From the NCBI GenBank assembly GCA_013365325.1, contig JABVXV010000174.1:62001-126000 (forward strand): a DNA stretch of 64,000 nucleotides, read 5' to 3'. Positions 11,552 through 23,690 of this stretch are shown piece by piece; the stretch's first letter is position 1; each line of letters starts with the position of its first letter. This DNA is from Dipetalonema caudispina. Lineage: Eukaryota > Nematoda > Chromadorea > Rhabditida > Onchocercidae. The notes beneath the pieces were generated by a model. That model saw only the letters and a list, made by a program, of their open reading frames with translations. It did not search any database and was not told where the DNA came from. The translations under genes were made by a program, and so were the position numbers.

Positions 11552-14500
11552 TTGTTTTTGTGATCGGGCAACGATAGAAAACAAGATTTTAGGAAATTAA
11601 ATGTGCATAGGAAGTGTTTCGAGCGACAATCATCGATATTCCAGCATTGATTATGAAGTCTTCCCTGAAAATTTTTTCTCACTTTCCTTTTTTTCTTTTT
11701 TATTTTAAATTTAACAAAATTCTCGAATCTGTCAATTGAAACAAATATATATTTGAAATTATCAGTGAGAAGAAAGGTAAATTATTATCATTCGAGCAGA
11801 AATGAACGATCGAAATGGAAGATGGCTAACAATAATGATATAGCCCAATGGATATCAACAAGATAACGATGTGGAAGGGGAGGAAGAAGTGAAAGATAAA
11901 TAGGGGAACGGGTAAATAAGTCAATCGGAAAGTATTGTATCGACGTCATTTTTCAAATCTTTCAAATCTCGTTTTTAAAAAAGAATTTTGAGATGAATCA
12001 AATTCGTAAAGCAATAATTGAAAAGTTTGCGAAATAAGTCAGAAGTAATTTCATTCTTGTGTCATTTTTGAACAACAAAATGCGCAAATAGAATTTAAGC
12101 GCGTGATGAATTAGAAGTCAAAGCCTCGTTACTCTACAATCTGTTGCATGAACGAATTTAAGCGCGGTAAGGGTCAAAAATCGTGATGTTAGAATTGGAC
12201 AAAATGGATAGGTGAGGTATGTGTCATTTTCCGTTTCTGTATAATTAATGGGAAAGTATTACAAATTTTTTCATTTTTACATGTTTTTTTTTTTTGAATC
12301 AAGGATAAGTTAAAAAGAGTATGAGAATTTCAGCAAATTCAATTTCTAAACATATGCTACAATTCTACTTTGGAACCAAGTATAGCTGAAGTATCAGTGC
12401 TAAAGTTTCCATAATAAAAATATGCAGGCTATTATCGGTTGCTCATCGAAACCATTGGATTTGATTCGTTCATTCAGTTAATAAATAGTTAATACAAACG
12501 GGATACTTCTCTGCAACGATATAATTATATTCCGGACACGTTCATTCTTCACCTCTCTGGTGCTAACATTTATGGTATCAGCCGGTTATATTTAATCTAT
12601 TAATATAAATAATAATTACAAAAATTTATTTAAACGAAATAAAATTCATTGAACACTTCATATATTCATTCGTTCCTATTAAAGATGGAAGAATAGAAAT
12701 GTCCTCCATCCTCCATCCTCCATCCTCTTTCCTTTCATTATCAGATTTGTGGGACTATGAAACTCCGACTGATGACCGATACGGATGTTTTGCATCATTT
12801 GAATAAAATTTTGATAGAAATATATAAATGCCAACCGCAACAGCAAGAAAAGAACTTTCAGCTGTGCTGGTTGATTTCATTTCAGACCACCGATAAAATG
12901 TACGCCACAAAGAAATGCCCGATAGAAAATGAAGATAATGGTTGTGAAGAAGAGGAGGAAATGACTAGGAAAAACTTGTAGAGGGAAACATCTGAAGGAA
13001 CAGCGTGTACAAACATCTACAAGTTTGCCAAATAAATAATACATTCCTTTTTTCCCTTCCTTTTGTTCTCTTACTGTTATTGTTGCTGAAAATATCGTAT
13101 TAAAATACTGATAAATCTTTAAAAAGTTATGCCAAGTTCAGGTCAATGTTAACATATTCTATTTAATGATGCAATAAATGATTAAACTTTTGTGAGGATT
13201 CAAATTTTTCATTTTAATAAGAGGATCTACCACAAATAGTCTTCAAAATGTCATAAAGAGCTACAAGCATAGATGGACTGATTGGGAAATGAATTGATAA
13301 GATTAAACTGACCGCAATTGATGACACCGTTTTAAAATTTCAAGTGACCAGTAAAATCTTTGACAAACTTTCCAAAACTAATATCTAATAAATCGAAATA
13401 GATTGATTTACTAATTAATGCATCGTAATGTTTGCCAACTTACCGAAGTGTTTACAGATTAAAAAATTTTCGTAATAACTCATAAAAATTCTTCCACCAT
13501 ATTTTCATAAAATATATTGACAATATCTGCTTTGTTTTCCTTTTCCTCTGTTTTTATTTAAAAAAAGACTATTTGTTATTCAAACTTTGAATTGGAATTA
13601 TTTGTTAATTCGATTAAACTACTTTTGATTACTAAATTACTTGTTAAATTATTAGTAAATAACTAATTAACGAAGATTCTGTGATTTATTTAAAAATTAT
13701 ATGAAATGAGAAAATAATAAACAGATAAATAGTACTTACGAAGTGTGATAAAAATATGGAGAAAATGTTGGCATTAATGAGAGTGATCCAATTTTGGTAA
13801 TATGCGGAGTTAAATTCACCAAAATGAGGTCAATTGACGACACACATTGCTATCAGCCTTCTTTCGTTCCATCGTACCACTGTCTCCACCTCTTATTCCT
13901 ATATTTCTCAACCCGTACCTGATTTTTTTTTTTCTTAAAATATCATTGCCAGAATCCTGTATAGTGTAATGACGTGTAAATAATACTTCAAAAGAAAAGA
14001 AAGTGAATTTTTGGGATTCTTTAGATTTAATCAAAACTATATTAAAATATAAATCTCGTTTCTTTTTCCTGAAAAATTAAAAATTAATTTCAAAAAATAA
14101 GCATTTCAAAGTATAATCTAAAGCTTTGAAATTTTCTCCGATTGTAAGAAAAAAATAATCGAAATGGGAAGAAGTGTGCATTATTTAGTTTCCTTTTTAA
14201 TATTGCATTGCTACTATTCGAGATGATAAGATAGTCGAAAAAATCAAATTCCTTCCTTTTTTTTTTAGTTTTTGGTCTTAATTTTTCCAAAAAGTTTTTT
14301 ATAACTTACAGACAATAGCAAACCTGTTACAGTGCGAGGCATCAAAAATTGCTGTAAATAATAAAAAAAAAAACAACATAAATTTAAAAGAATGAAAATT
14401 CTCGTATTTTATTTTCAAAAAAAAAAAAAAAAAAAAGAAAGAAAAAACCACGAAATAATAGAATAAACAAAATCTCGAGGGAAGGATTTATAATCAAACA

Positions 14501-17500
14501 TGTTTCGCTTTTTTCGAGAATATTTTCTTTTCAGCCTTAGTTCTTTGAAGTTGTTTTCTTACGCTCATTTCATCTTCCTTGAATCTTTTTGTCCAATTTA
14601 TAGAATAACTCATTGATTTCAAAATATGATCCATTTTTGCAATTACATTTTCATTTTATCGTTTCCGTTTCCATCCTACATCTAATATCTTTTTATGTAC
14701 CACGAAGTTTATCTCATTCTTTTTTTTTTCCTGACTGATTTCATTGCGCTTGCAAAAATATGAAGTCTAATTAATTTTGATTCACTAAAATTTTTCATTT
14801 CATATTCAATAACAAAAAAAAAAAAACACAACATTATTATAACCTTTGTAAGATAATTGAAAAAAAATATAGTGTCTTCACAAATTATTCAGACAAGAAA
14901 GGTGAAAATATTTGTTAATAACATAATACTGCTAATGAATTTTTTTTTAAATTTTAATCTCATAAAATTTGCAAAAAATATGAAATCCATTTTCATTTCC
15001 CACTTACTAACATTATATTTCGTGCATGTACTTTTTTTTTTAAACAGTCATCATTTACGTTATTTATCGTATTTCTTCCTTCTCATCTCTCTCACTTCTC
15101 CAATTGCAATTTTGATTCGAATAAAATGCAAGAAAATGAAAAAGGGAAAGTAAAATTAAGCATTATTTAGAAATTTTTACATTACTAGTTTTTTAACCTA
15201 TTTTCACAGTAATTAGCGATCAATGTGTATCACACCCATCCATTTTTTATTTAGATTATTCATTTAACAGTAAAATTGTTACTTTTATGAAAGTTAAAGG
15301 ATAAAGTAATAGTAAATATTTCATCATTTTTTAACAGTTTTTATTAATCAATGTTGTAAGAAACTGAAATTTTCCAATCTACATCAATCAGATAATCTTA
15401 ATTTTCATCTCTTCGAAAGTCTCTTCACAATTTATATGACAAATAGAGTGTAAATAGACTACCTGAAAGCGAAATTTATAATTTCACTTGTGAAATTACA
15501 ATTATTCTTATTATCATACTTACTTGAGCTTTCCTAATGATGCTATTGAAGTGTGTTCGTATGTTGAATATGATCATTTCACATTTATCATTCAGTTTTG
15601 ATAAACTACATTTTCATTAACACAATCGGATCGAATTGTATTCTTCCAGCCCAAAATTCTAATTAATGAATTTATCAATTGGTTAGTCCATCAAAAATTT
15701 TTAACCAACCAATGATAAATAAACAATTTTTCAATAATAATTTTGATGTTTTTCATGTGGTAATAGATGAGTATATCGTTTTTTAAATCATATAACTTAC
15801 AAAAAATTCATAACAATTAATGATATAAAACCCTCAGGATAAACCCTTAGCCAAAACATTTTGAAAAAGGCGTTCGAACGACAAATAATCGTCGATATTT
15901 TTCTTCGAACAGTTCTGCTAGCATTTCATCAATTTATAAATGATAATTATGCAAGTTAACATCCTTACAATTTTTTTTCGAAATAGATTTTTTTCTGAAA
16001 GAATTTATAATTAGTTTTTCTAGACTTTTTGTTGTTACTTTATATAACTTCTTCTTCTTTTTTCTATAAATACTTTATTTTGCGTATTCATCGAATATCT
16101 CAAGTTTACAATTTTTTAAATTCAAGCTCAAATCTGTAAATGAAGTAGAATAGTTACATTTGTAAAGTCAAATCTTGCTAGCAGCAGTAATAAGCCTATT
16201 TTACTTTCAAAAAATTCTGCTCTCCCTGATAATGCAATAACTCAGGTATAGTTGTTTATTTGCGAGAAAGTGATTTATAAAAACAAAATTTATTAGGTCA
16301 TTTTTAGTTTCAAGTTATTGCTAATTATTTTTCTGTTTTCCGTTTGCTTCTATGCAGTTATTTGAAATCTGTATTCGATGAATTTCCAATTACTTTCACA
16401 GTGTAAAATTAAGTGAAAGGAATTCGAAGTTTAAAATAATTGAGCACAAAAAATCTCATAATTTAGATCAGACCATATACAACCTATTGCAGTAAACAAG
16501 CAATGTGATAACTATTTGAAATCAATTACAAAACTTAACTTAGCATTACTATAAAAATTGATTAAATAATGGAGGGAGGAGAGAAAGGAGTACAAACTCT
16601 TCCTTCAAGAAATGCTATTTTATAGTGGTAATTTATGCAATCATTGCTAGATATTATCGTCCCCTATAAAAGCAATAAAGAAATAAAGGAATAATTTGTC
16701 AAAGGAACTGAAAGGTTATTTTTCTGCATTCCCTCCTTCATTCTTCAACATTCATTCTGTATGGCAAATTTTATAATCCAGCAAGTAGCTTAGATAACTT
16801 TCTCTATCATTTTTATCACTGTATGGAAATTTAGGAATTTATGAAATAATTTCAATTCTTTTATTGTGGAAGTTCCTTTTTAAAAAGCGTGTAAAAAGCT
16901 CGAAATTTTTCATAAAATAAATTATTTGGTATATCGAAGAAAAAAAAATTTTTTTTTCGGCCAAATTATAATACCCAAAGTAATATCAAAATGATAGGTT
17001 AAAAAGAATTGTAATGTACAAGATCATAAAGTTTCTTTTGATTCCCTGTTTATAGCCGAAAATTTGGCAATATCTTTTATTAAAAATCAGTTTCTAATTG
17101 AACTAAAATTTTGTAAAAATCTGAATTTACGTATGAAAATTAAACAAATTGCGCGAATTTAATTTCATTCAAATTTTTATTAGTTGAAATATCACTTGCC
17201 TAACCACCTTTTTTTGGCGAAATCAGCTAATATTAGAAGCGCAGCCAAGTGTGATGGATCAAAGTTGAAAAATGCGACAAATGGATGCGGTTATAATAAA
17301 ATTTTGAATTTCAAAGCAAAGCGTGAGGGAACTAACACATATTAAATTTTTGTAAGAATTGGGTGAAATAATGCTGATGTTTTTTCATTGTTAAATTTAA
17401 TTTCAGGATAACATTGCCTAAAGATCGACTATTCTTGCAAAAAAAAGACCATATTAACCATATACAAATTGCTAATATTCGAATTAGCGCAAAAATTTTG

Positions 17501-19150
17501 AGGATATTTTCCTTTTTCTTTCGAAAAAATAGAAGCAGTACTATTGCTTATATGAAGTAAAAGCCCAAATAGCTGAACTTTTTGAAGCTTAGAAGGCTTA
17601 TTTTCATTTTAAGAAAGGCTCAATTAAAAAATATCCTTTTTTAAGCTATTTAGCTATCCTTATTTAAGTATTTTTCTCTCACTAAAGATTGATTTTCTAG
17701 AAGTTGAACAATGATGTATTATTTTCTTTTGAATGGTAGAAATTAATGAACACTCTCTCTTAATAAGCAACTTTTAAGGGATTTGTTTAGCTTATGTTCA
17801 TTTTAAATGAATTTATTCCGAAATATCTTTTTTTTATCAAAAAATTACAATTTGAAATCAAAGAATGATGAGTGAATATCTCATTTTAAGATCTTTTTTT
17901 TCTGTTTGTTGTTATTTGAATGGTTACTACTATCTGAATGATTGATTGCAGAATGAAAAGTTTTTTTTTTTCATCTCAAATTTGAGATACTTTGAATGAT
18001 GTGACATTTGTACTTTCTCGGAAACTATATTAGAAATGATATGAGCTGCTATCACTAACCAACAGCTCATTATTCCCATCATATTTTGACATTCTGAATC
18101 GAAAGTTGCGCTTATCAAATTCTGTGATCTAATCAAACGACTTTCATTCTTCTTTCCTCTTTCTTCCTTCTTTTTTAATTTGAATGAAAAGGAGTTTTTA
18201 CTTTCTTTTTCTCTCAAAATGTCTTCATCTCTTTTCTTCCTTTTTTTAGCTTATGAGAAAGTTAAAGATTGAAAGGAAAGTTTGATGGGAATAAATGATT
18301 TATAAATAAGTTTCTAATACAGATTGGTAGCTATTTAATTTATCTTACAATAATTATCTTTGAATAGGAGGAAAGAGTGTAGATTGTAACCCAGATAATT
18401 TATGTCAATGTCTAGCCAAAACTATTAACAATTCTGAAGTTGAAATATTGATTTGTTTCAAAACATTTCGTGGTTTATTTTCATCAGGACATTGTTAGCT
18501 TTGCAATATGATGAAAGGATCTGGATGAAGAAAAGAAAATTTGATGGATTCAAATTACGAAACCTAATGCATTAAAGCCCTAAGCTAAAAATGTTGGGGA
18601 AGGGAAATAGAAAATGGGAAAAGATTCGAAATGGACAAATAGATCTCATTTCAATGAATACTTATTCCTCTTCGTATTAAAATTAACTGAATTTCTCGGA
18701 GTCGTTGCATTAGTTTGTTACAGTTTGTTATAGAAGTAGTGGAAAAGAACTGGCACTTTTGGTTGATTTTCCCTTTTATCGACTTCAATATCACCAAATA
18801 TTTGCATTTTGTTATGCCAAATATTTTTTCCCCTTATTTTTCCTAGACTTTATTGCAGAAATTTATTGTTTTGAAATCAAAGCTGCAGGACGGAAATTTT
18901 CATTGATTATTAATGGATTTGTTATATTCACAAATGGTGGATTGATCAATGGATAATCAACTGATTGACCCATTAATTTTGCAGCATTGAATTATTATGT
19001 TTGATCAAATTTTTGCAAATTTTAGTTACATATTCTCTCTATATGGCATATGGTTCAAATTTTTTAGAAATTAATTTAAGTGCACGCTGCAATATTAACT
19101 ATTTTCAAACGGTTCATTTGATTCAGTAATTGCCTTACAATTATCCGTGA
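11552..19150. other. 7.6 kb AT-rich region without a supportable gene
   Basis: I read both strands and found only short open frames, mostly translations of A- or T-rich runs. A few isolated exon-like pieces occur (for example minus strand about 13817-13915, after a CAG acceptor and before a GT), but none chains with phase-compatible neighbours. Homopolymers occur near 14417 and 14812. The region also contains the upstream sequence of the minus-strand membrane-protein gene and presumably that of the candidate gene starting at 19151. Confidence 0.5.
12700..12729. repeat. Short CATCCTC tandem repeat
   Basis: Four to five copies of a 7-base unit (CATCCTC, first copy imperfect) on the plus strand. 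It sits in non-coding DNA. Confidence 0.8.
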
Positions 19151-21108
19151 ATGTTCAGTGTCCTTCTGTCATTAGCAAAAGAAAAAGCTCATCACTCGCC
19201 AATTCATGCAAGTGAGTTTTCTATATTTAATTAAATGACAAAATTTTATAGGATTAACGTAATGTGACGAGGATGCTAACTACGAGGCGTAATAGAACAT
19301 TGTAAGAATTCTTAGGTCTTTTAAAAAGTGGGCAACAATAAGGGCTTTTTAGCATTATGAATATTGTGACCCACATAAAACTAATTAGATGTAGTTATCA
19401 TGATAATGATGAAGTGGCAGATCGCACATGTCTTGAACACTTCAAACAAGCCAGAATGATGTTTTAATCGGAAAGATGAAGCATTGAAGCTTGAAAATTT
19501 GTTTCAGGAAGTAAAGTTGTGCCCCAATTCATCCTAAAGTTCCACCACCAATAGGTAAAATGTTACTTTTTAGTAGCTGGCAACTCCTGATCAAAGATGT
19601 TTTAAGACGGTTATACTTTGACCTTTTTCGTTAGTGTAACATTTTTCATTCTCGGACTTTCCTTCAAGAACTCATTTAAATGCTGCCTAAATAAACTTCT
19701 GACACTTATTAGTCGTCTAAATTATTGTCAAAAATTTTAGGCCCAAAACGCAAAAATTTGCTTAATATTGTTTACAAGCAGCATTACACAAAGCAACGCA
19801 TCAATGAATCATATCGAAAATTGAAAAATGCATTTAAAAAGTTACATGATGATTATTTACATATAAAGGGGCGAAATATTTTCAGCAAATACATTCAAAT
19901 GCAGCAAATGATCTGTGAGGTATTACTGTTTGTCATTTTTTCGTTATTAAATCATGCTTGTTTCTTTGTTCAGCAATTTTACCGAAATTTTTGTTACAAC
20001 TAAGGAACTGAAATTTGGAGTTTTAGTTTAGATAGGCCTTCTTTTTTTATGCGTCACATTCTAACTTTAATATCACTTTAAATCTTAACTGAAGAACATG
20101 ATTTGAATAAAAAGCACTTTAATTCGGTTTAAATTTCAATATGAGTTTGAAATCCTTTAATTTTCCCATCATTCTAGACAATATTTGTGAAATTATATAT
20201 ATATATATATATGTTGCAGGTGATAACCCTCGACAAACAATACTGGCAGTTAATTAACGTGCCTGCACCGGAACCGTCGGAAGCAGCCAAAGATTACGTA
20301 ACACGGTATGTCAATACTCTTTGTTGAATTTCGAAATTCTTAAAATTCAAAAGTTAAAATTGGTGGACTGGGGATAAATTTCTTGTTGATCCATTTAATT
20401 GAAATGAAATTGCAATAAATCCGATTTTTCGGAACTTTTTTTCGTCTAAATCCAAAATTGAATAAGTTTATCTCTTATTACATAAAAACATTTTATTTAA
20501 TTTTGGGGTTATGGAACTAGTAAATGTGACACAACTGGAACAAATTCGACAGCCGACTATTGCTACCCTATTAGGAGTGACAACGATTCTGGAAAGCGCT
20601 GCAGAAACAATTATGTTCCAAATAAAAAGAAGTAGGGTAATTTTTAAATTAAATTATTAAATTATGAATGATAATCGCAACCCGATCATATTTTAAAGCC
20701 CTTTCCAAAACAATAATATTCTAAACCATTAGGAAGAAGTCGTCAGTGAGAATACATTCTGACTTCTCAAAATTTGTTAACTTTAAACTATCATCAAATT
20801 GATTTAGTTATCGCTTATACTTAAAGTATTTTATTTCATTTTTTTTCTTTTGATTCATAAAATTAGCAGTATTTCTAGACTTATCAGCAAGTGATTTACG
20901 AAATGAATACGATCGAATGTATATCACATTATACAGATTATTAAGAAAATACTTAAAACTTCGAGAAATACTTAAAGAATTGAATTCAAATTTTCATTCC
21001 TCACGATTCTTGCCTATCATTCCACGATATAATTTGTTAAAAATGATGATAAAAAATGTAATCAGAGAACCAACATTTGCTGAGATATATCACGAACCAG
21101 ATATATAA
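19151..21108 (+). CDS. Candidate five-exon gene, function unknown
   Basis: Preferred model: exons 19151-19211, 19741-19919, 20220-20305, 20521-20576, 20867-21108, giving 207 residues and a stop at 21106-21108. Support is phase closure at every junction and good splice sites, notably CAA|GTGAGT at 19212. The protein is basic at the N-terminal side (PKRKNLLNIVYKQHY), has QYWQLINVPAPEPSEAAKDY in the middle, a small Cys pair region (KCDTTGTNSTADYCYPIR), and a helical, Leu/Lys-rich C-terminus (LYRLLRKYLKLREILKEL). No signal peptide or known domain is recognised. Alternative: the fourth exon reads through to TAG 20633-20635, giving 146 residues and a CysArg-rich end. An overlapping frame starting ATG 20511 is also open across this exon, so its true frame needs RNA evidence. 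Exon 1 is the least certain part. Confidence 0.42.
20196..20213. repeat. (AT)n microsatellite in intron
   Basis: About nine AT dinucleotides immediately before the ATGTTGCAG acceptor of the third exon of the candidate gene. Confidence 0.9.
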
Positions 21109-21458
21109 TTAGTAATTGTTGCTTCTCGAATATTTGTGAATTTTTCATTTTTTTTCCCTTTCGACGTCTTTCTAAAATTTGACAACGAATTCGCATTGTT
21201 ATTGCAAATATAATGAAAATATTAAGTAAATAGGTTGGGAATTATGACAGAAAAATTTTTTCCTCAAATATTGTTGATACATTGATATGCTTTATTAATT
21301 TTATTCAGAAATTTGGAAAAGATGTAAAATAGTTCCATATATATGCTCTAAACAAGAAGGTAATCAAAATTTGAACAATTAGACATTCCATATAGTTTTA
21401 ATTTTAAATATTTTAGAGATATTTAAAAGTTTGTGGGTTATCTAATAAATATTATATC

Positions 21459-21679
21459 CTACGGGAAGATATTACTAGGCTTCCATTTTAATCCTTGCAT
21501 TTCGTCATCAAGAATGCGTGAAAAATACTGATCTCGACATAAATATTTAATAACTGATATTTGTAAGCTTGAATTATTATTAGCTAATAAACAGTTACAA
21601 GAAAGAAAATGCTTGTCGAAATGAACAAATAACGCTAATCTTCGCTTCACTCACGTCATCTTCTGTCTCCATCTAGTTT
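21459..21679 (-). other. Exon-like pair, minus strand (uncertain)
   Basis: On the minus strand an ATG preceded by ACTAG opens METEDD and runs into a strong donor (GAC|GTGAGT). About 105 bases on, an ATATCAG acceptor starts an open frame that includes KYLCRDQYFSRILDDEMQG and ends at a stop at 21459. The second piece is open in frame only if the incoming phase is 1, whereas the donor leaves phase 0, so the two cannot be joined as written. It may be part of a larger unresolved gene, a remnant, or chance. Confidence 0.2.
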
Positions 21680-23399
21680 GGTACCAAAAAAAGGGGCGAT
21701 ATCAAACGTTTAAATTACTCGATTTAGATACAATTAAGAACTATTCTATAAAAGGCATTAAAGTAGTCTAGAAAATAGAACAAACAAATTTCATACATAA
21801 ACATCACAAGTCCAGAAATCAAATATTCAAAGATCATCGCAGAAATCAAACTTTTCTCAATCATGAAAACCAATTTATTGATAAATCTGAATGTATTCTA
21901 CTCAATCTTTGCTGCTTGTCTTAGAAAAACGAAATATATTTTAGGTCAGTTGATGAAGTCTATCAAAAACAAGATACTGATATCTATGACATTATTTTCA
22001 TTCTTTTATTTTACAGAAATATTTAAAAATTTAGAGAAATTTTTCATTTAAACATTACATTTTTCTATGCTATGAATACCAAAAGTGAAGCCTTTGGTGA
22101 GGCAATCCGTTTCTACCATATCTTTAAAAACGGTTTTCAAATTTATTCTATATCGTTCTAAGTTCCAGTCATCCAATTTTGCCCACTCAGATAACTTTCA
22201 TCTTCCAAGTAAAAACTGATAATGAAGATAATTGCAGCTGTACGAAAAGCTTTGTGTGCTTTTTGACAGAATGGAACTATTAATTGACAAATAATTTTTT
22301 AGATCCCCGAAAATCAATTAGGAATTCTGTTTTTGAACATAATATGATTTCCTTCCACAAAATTACTGAAATACTTATGCAACGAATTCCAAATTTTGCT
22401 TTTTTTCCGGCCTAAACTTTTTTTAATAATTTCAAAAGCAACACCTCTTGGATTGATTGATGCAACCAGTTAGTCTTCAAATTTTTCGCCATCAGGATAA
22501 TCTAGATGTCACAAAATTCAATCGTATCCTCAAATACATCCGGAATACGACGTTGTTTGTTAATATTAATTATGTTCATAAAAAAAAAAAAAAAGAAAAA
22601 AATTTGAATACGAAAAGGATGGATTGAATTCGTTGTTGTAAAATATTCAATTCTGACTTTTTTGTCAAAACTGGATTTTTCTTATCGATCTCCATTTTAA
22701 AACTTTAGACATAATTACCCTTGAAATTCACTTTATTCCATGTAACTGATTCGAGCTGTACACAAGTAATGTATTTTGTAAAAATTTCCAAATCCAAATG
22801 AAACTACTGCTTATCGAGAAGCAATGTTCAAATCTAAATTTCAATGAAATAATCGAAGTTGAATAAAATTACGGTGTAATTTTGTACAATGGGATGTAGA
22901 TATTTCTCCTACTTTATTTTAATGAATAAATAATAAAATACTCGAACAATTATTAATAATTAATCAGTGGGTATAATCGGGAAATGTCTAACAGTATTTT
23001 AATATGCTCAAAATTACAATGTCTAATTTTAAAGAGATTTTCTTTTTCATGTAAAAAAGAATAAAAAACTTTCGCCTATGGCGTCGTACCAAGCTGTACT
23101 ACAATTATCAACACATCAGATTTTTTTTCTTTCAAACTTTTGACAGTACTTATCAGAAATTTGTCTGAAAGCATCAGAGAAAAATCTATTGTACTGTTTC
23201 ATTATTATATTCTTGGTAGCAACGTGCTTTTAATAGAGGCACGATTGCGACTGTACATACATTCTTGATCCAGAAAAACTGGATCATATCCTGAAAAGTG
23301 TTTGAAGAAAACTTTGGGATGTTTAAAGAGACGTGAAATCGACTACATCGTACAGTGATTCCTTATTTCGTTGGCAACTTCTGATTTTGTTCAATACTA

Positions 23400-23690
23400 A
23401 AATCGCATCGGCAATTCAAGGAATCAAAATCTTTTCGATCGATTACTGACCGAAGGTTTCCGGATCACCAAGAACTGTTTTCGAACGTTGGTGTAGTTGA
23501 CCTCATACAATTTTCATAAAAAATGTTGATCCAGTTCCGCAGAGTTTATTGTTCCGTTATCTAATCAACGATGTTTCTGATGGCAATAATGATTGATTTT
23601 ATTTCGGCATTGACGTGTCGTGGGATATTTTTCGGAATTATCGGTTCCCAAAAAACGACCCCACCATGAAAAACCCCACTGTTCTATTTG
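23400..23690 (-). mobile_element. Decayed BEL/Pao-like retrotransposon integrase fragment
   Basis: Reading the minus strand downward from 23690, one frame gives HGGVVFWEPII, resembling the GG-x-[YW]-E-R-[LI] block near the end of BEL/Pao integrase catalytic cores. About 120 bases on, another frame reads ELDQHFL then KLYEVNYTNV, like the EL-x-T-x-L-x-E-V-E-x-x-I-N segment. A third frame then gives RKDFDSLN, like the IRPIDFL block. The order and spacing fit, but the frames shift and stops intervene, so this is a dead copy. Flanking reverse transcriptase, RNase H and LTRs were not recognised. The resemblance is by eye and only moderate. Confidence 0.4.
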
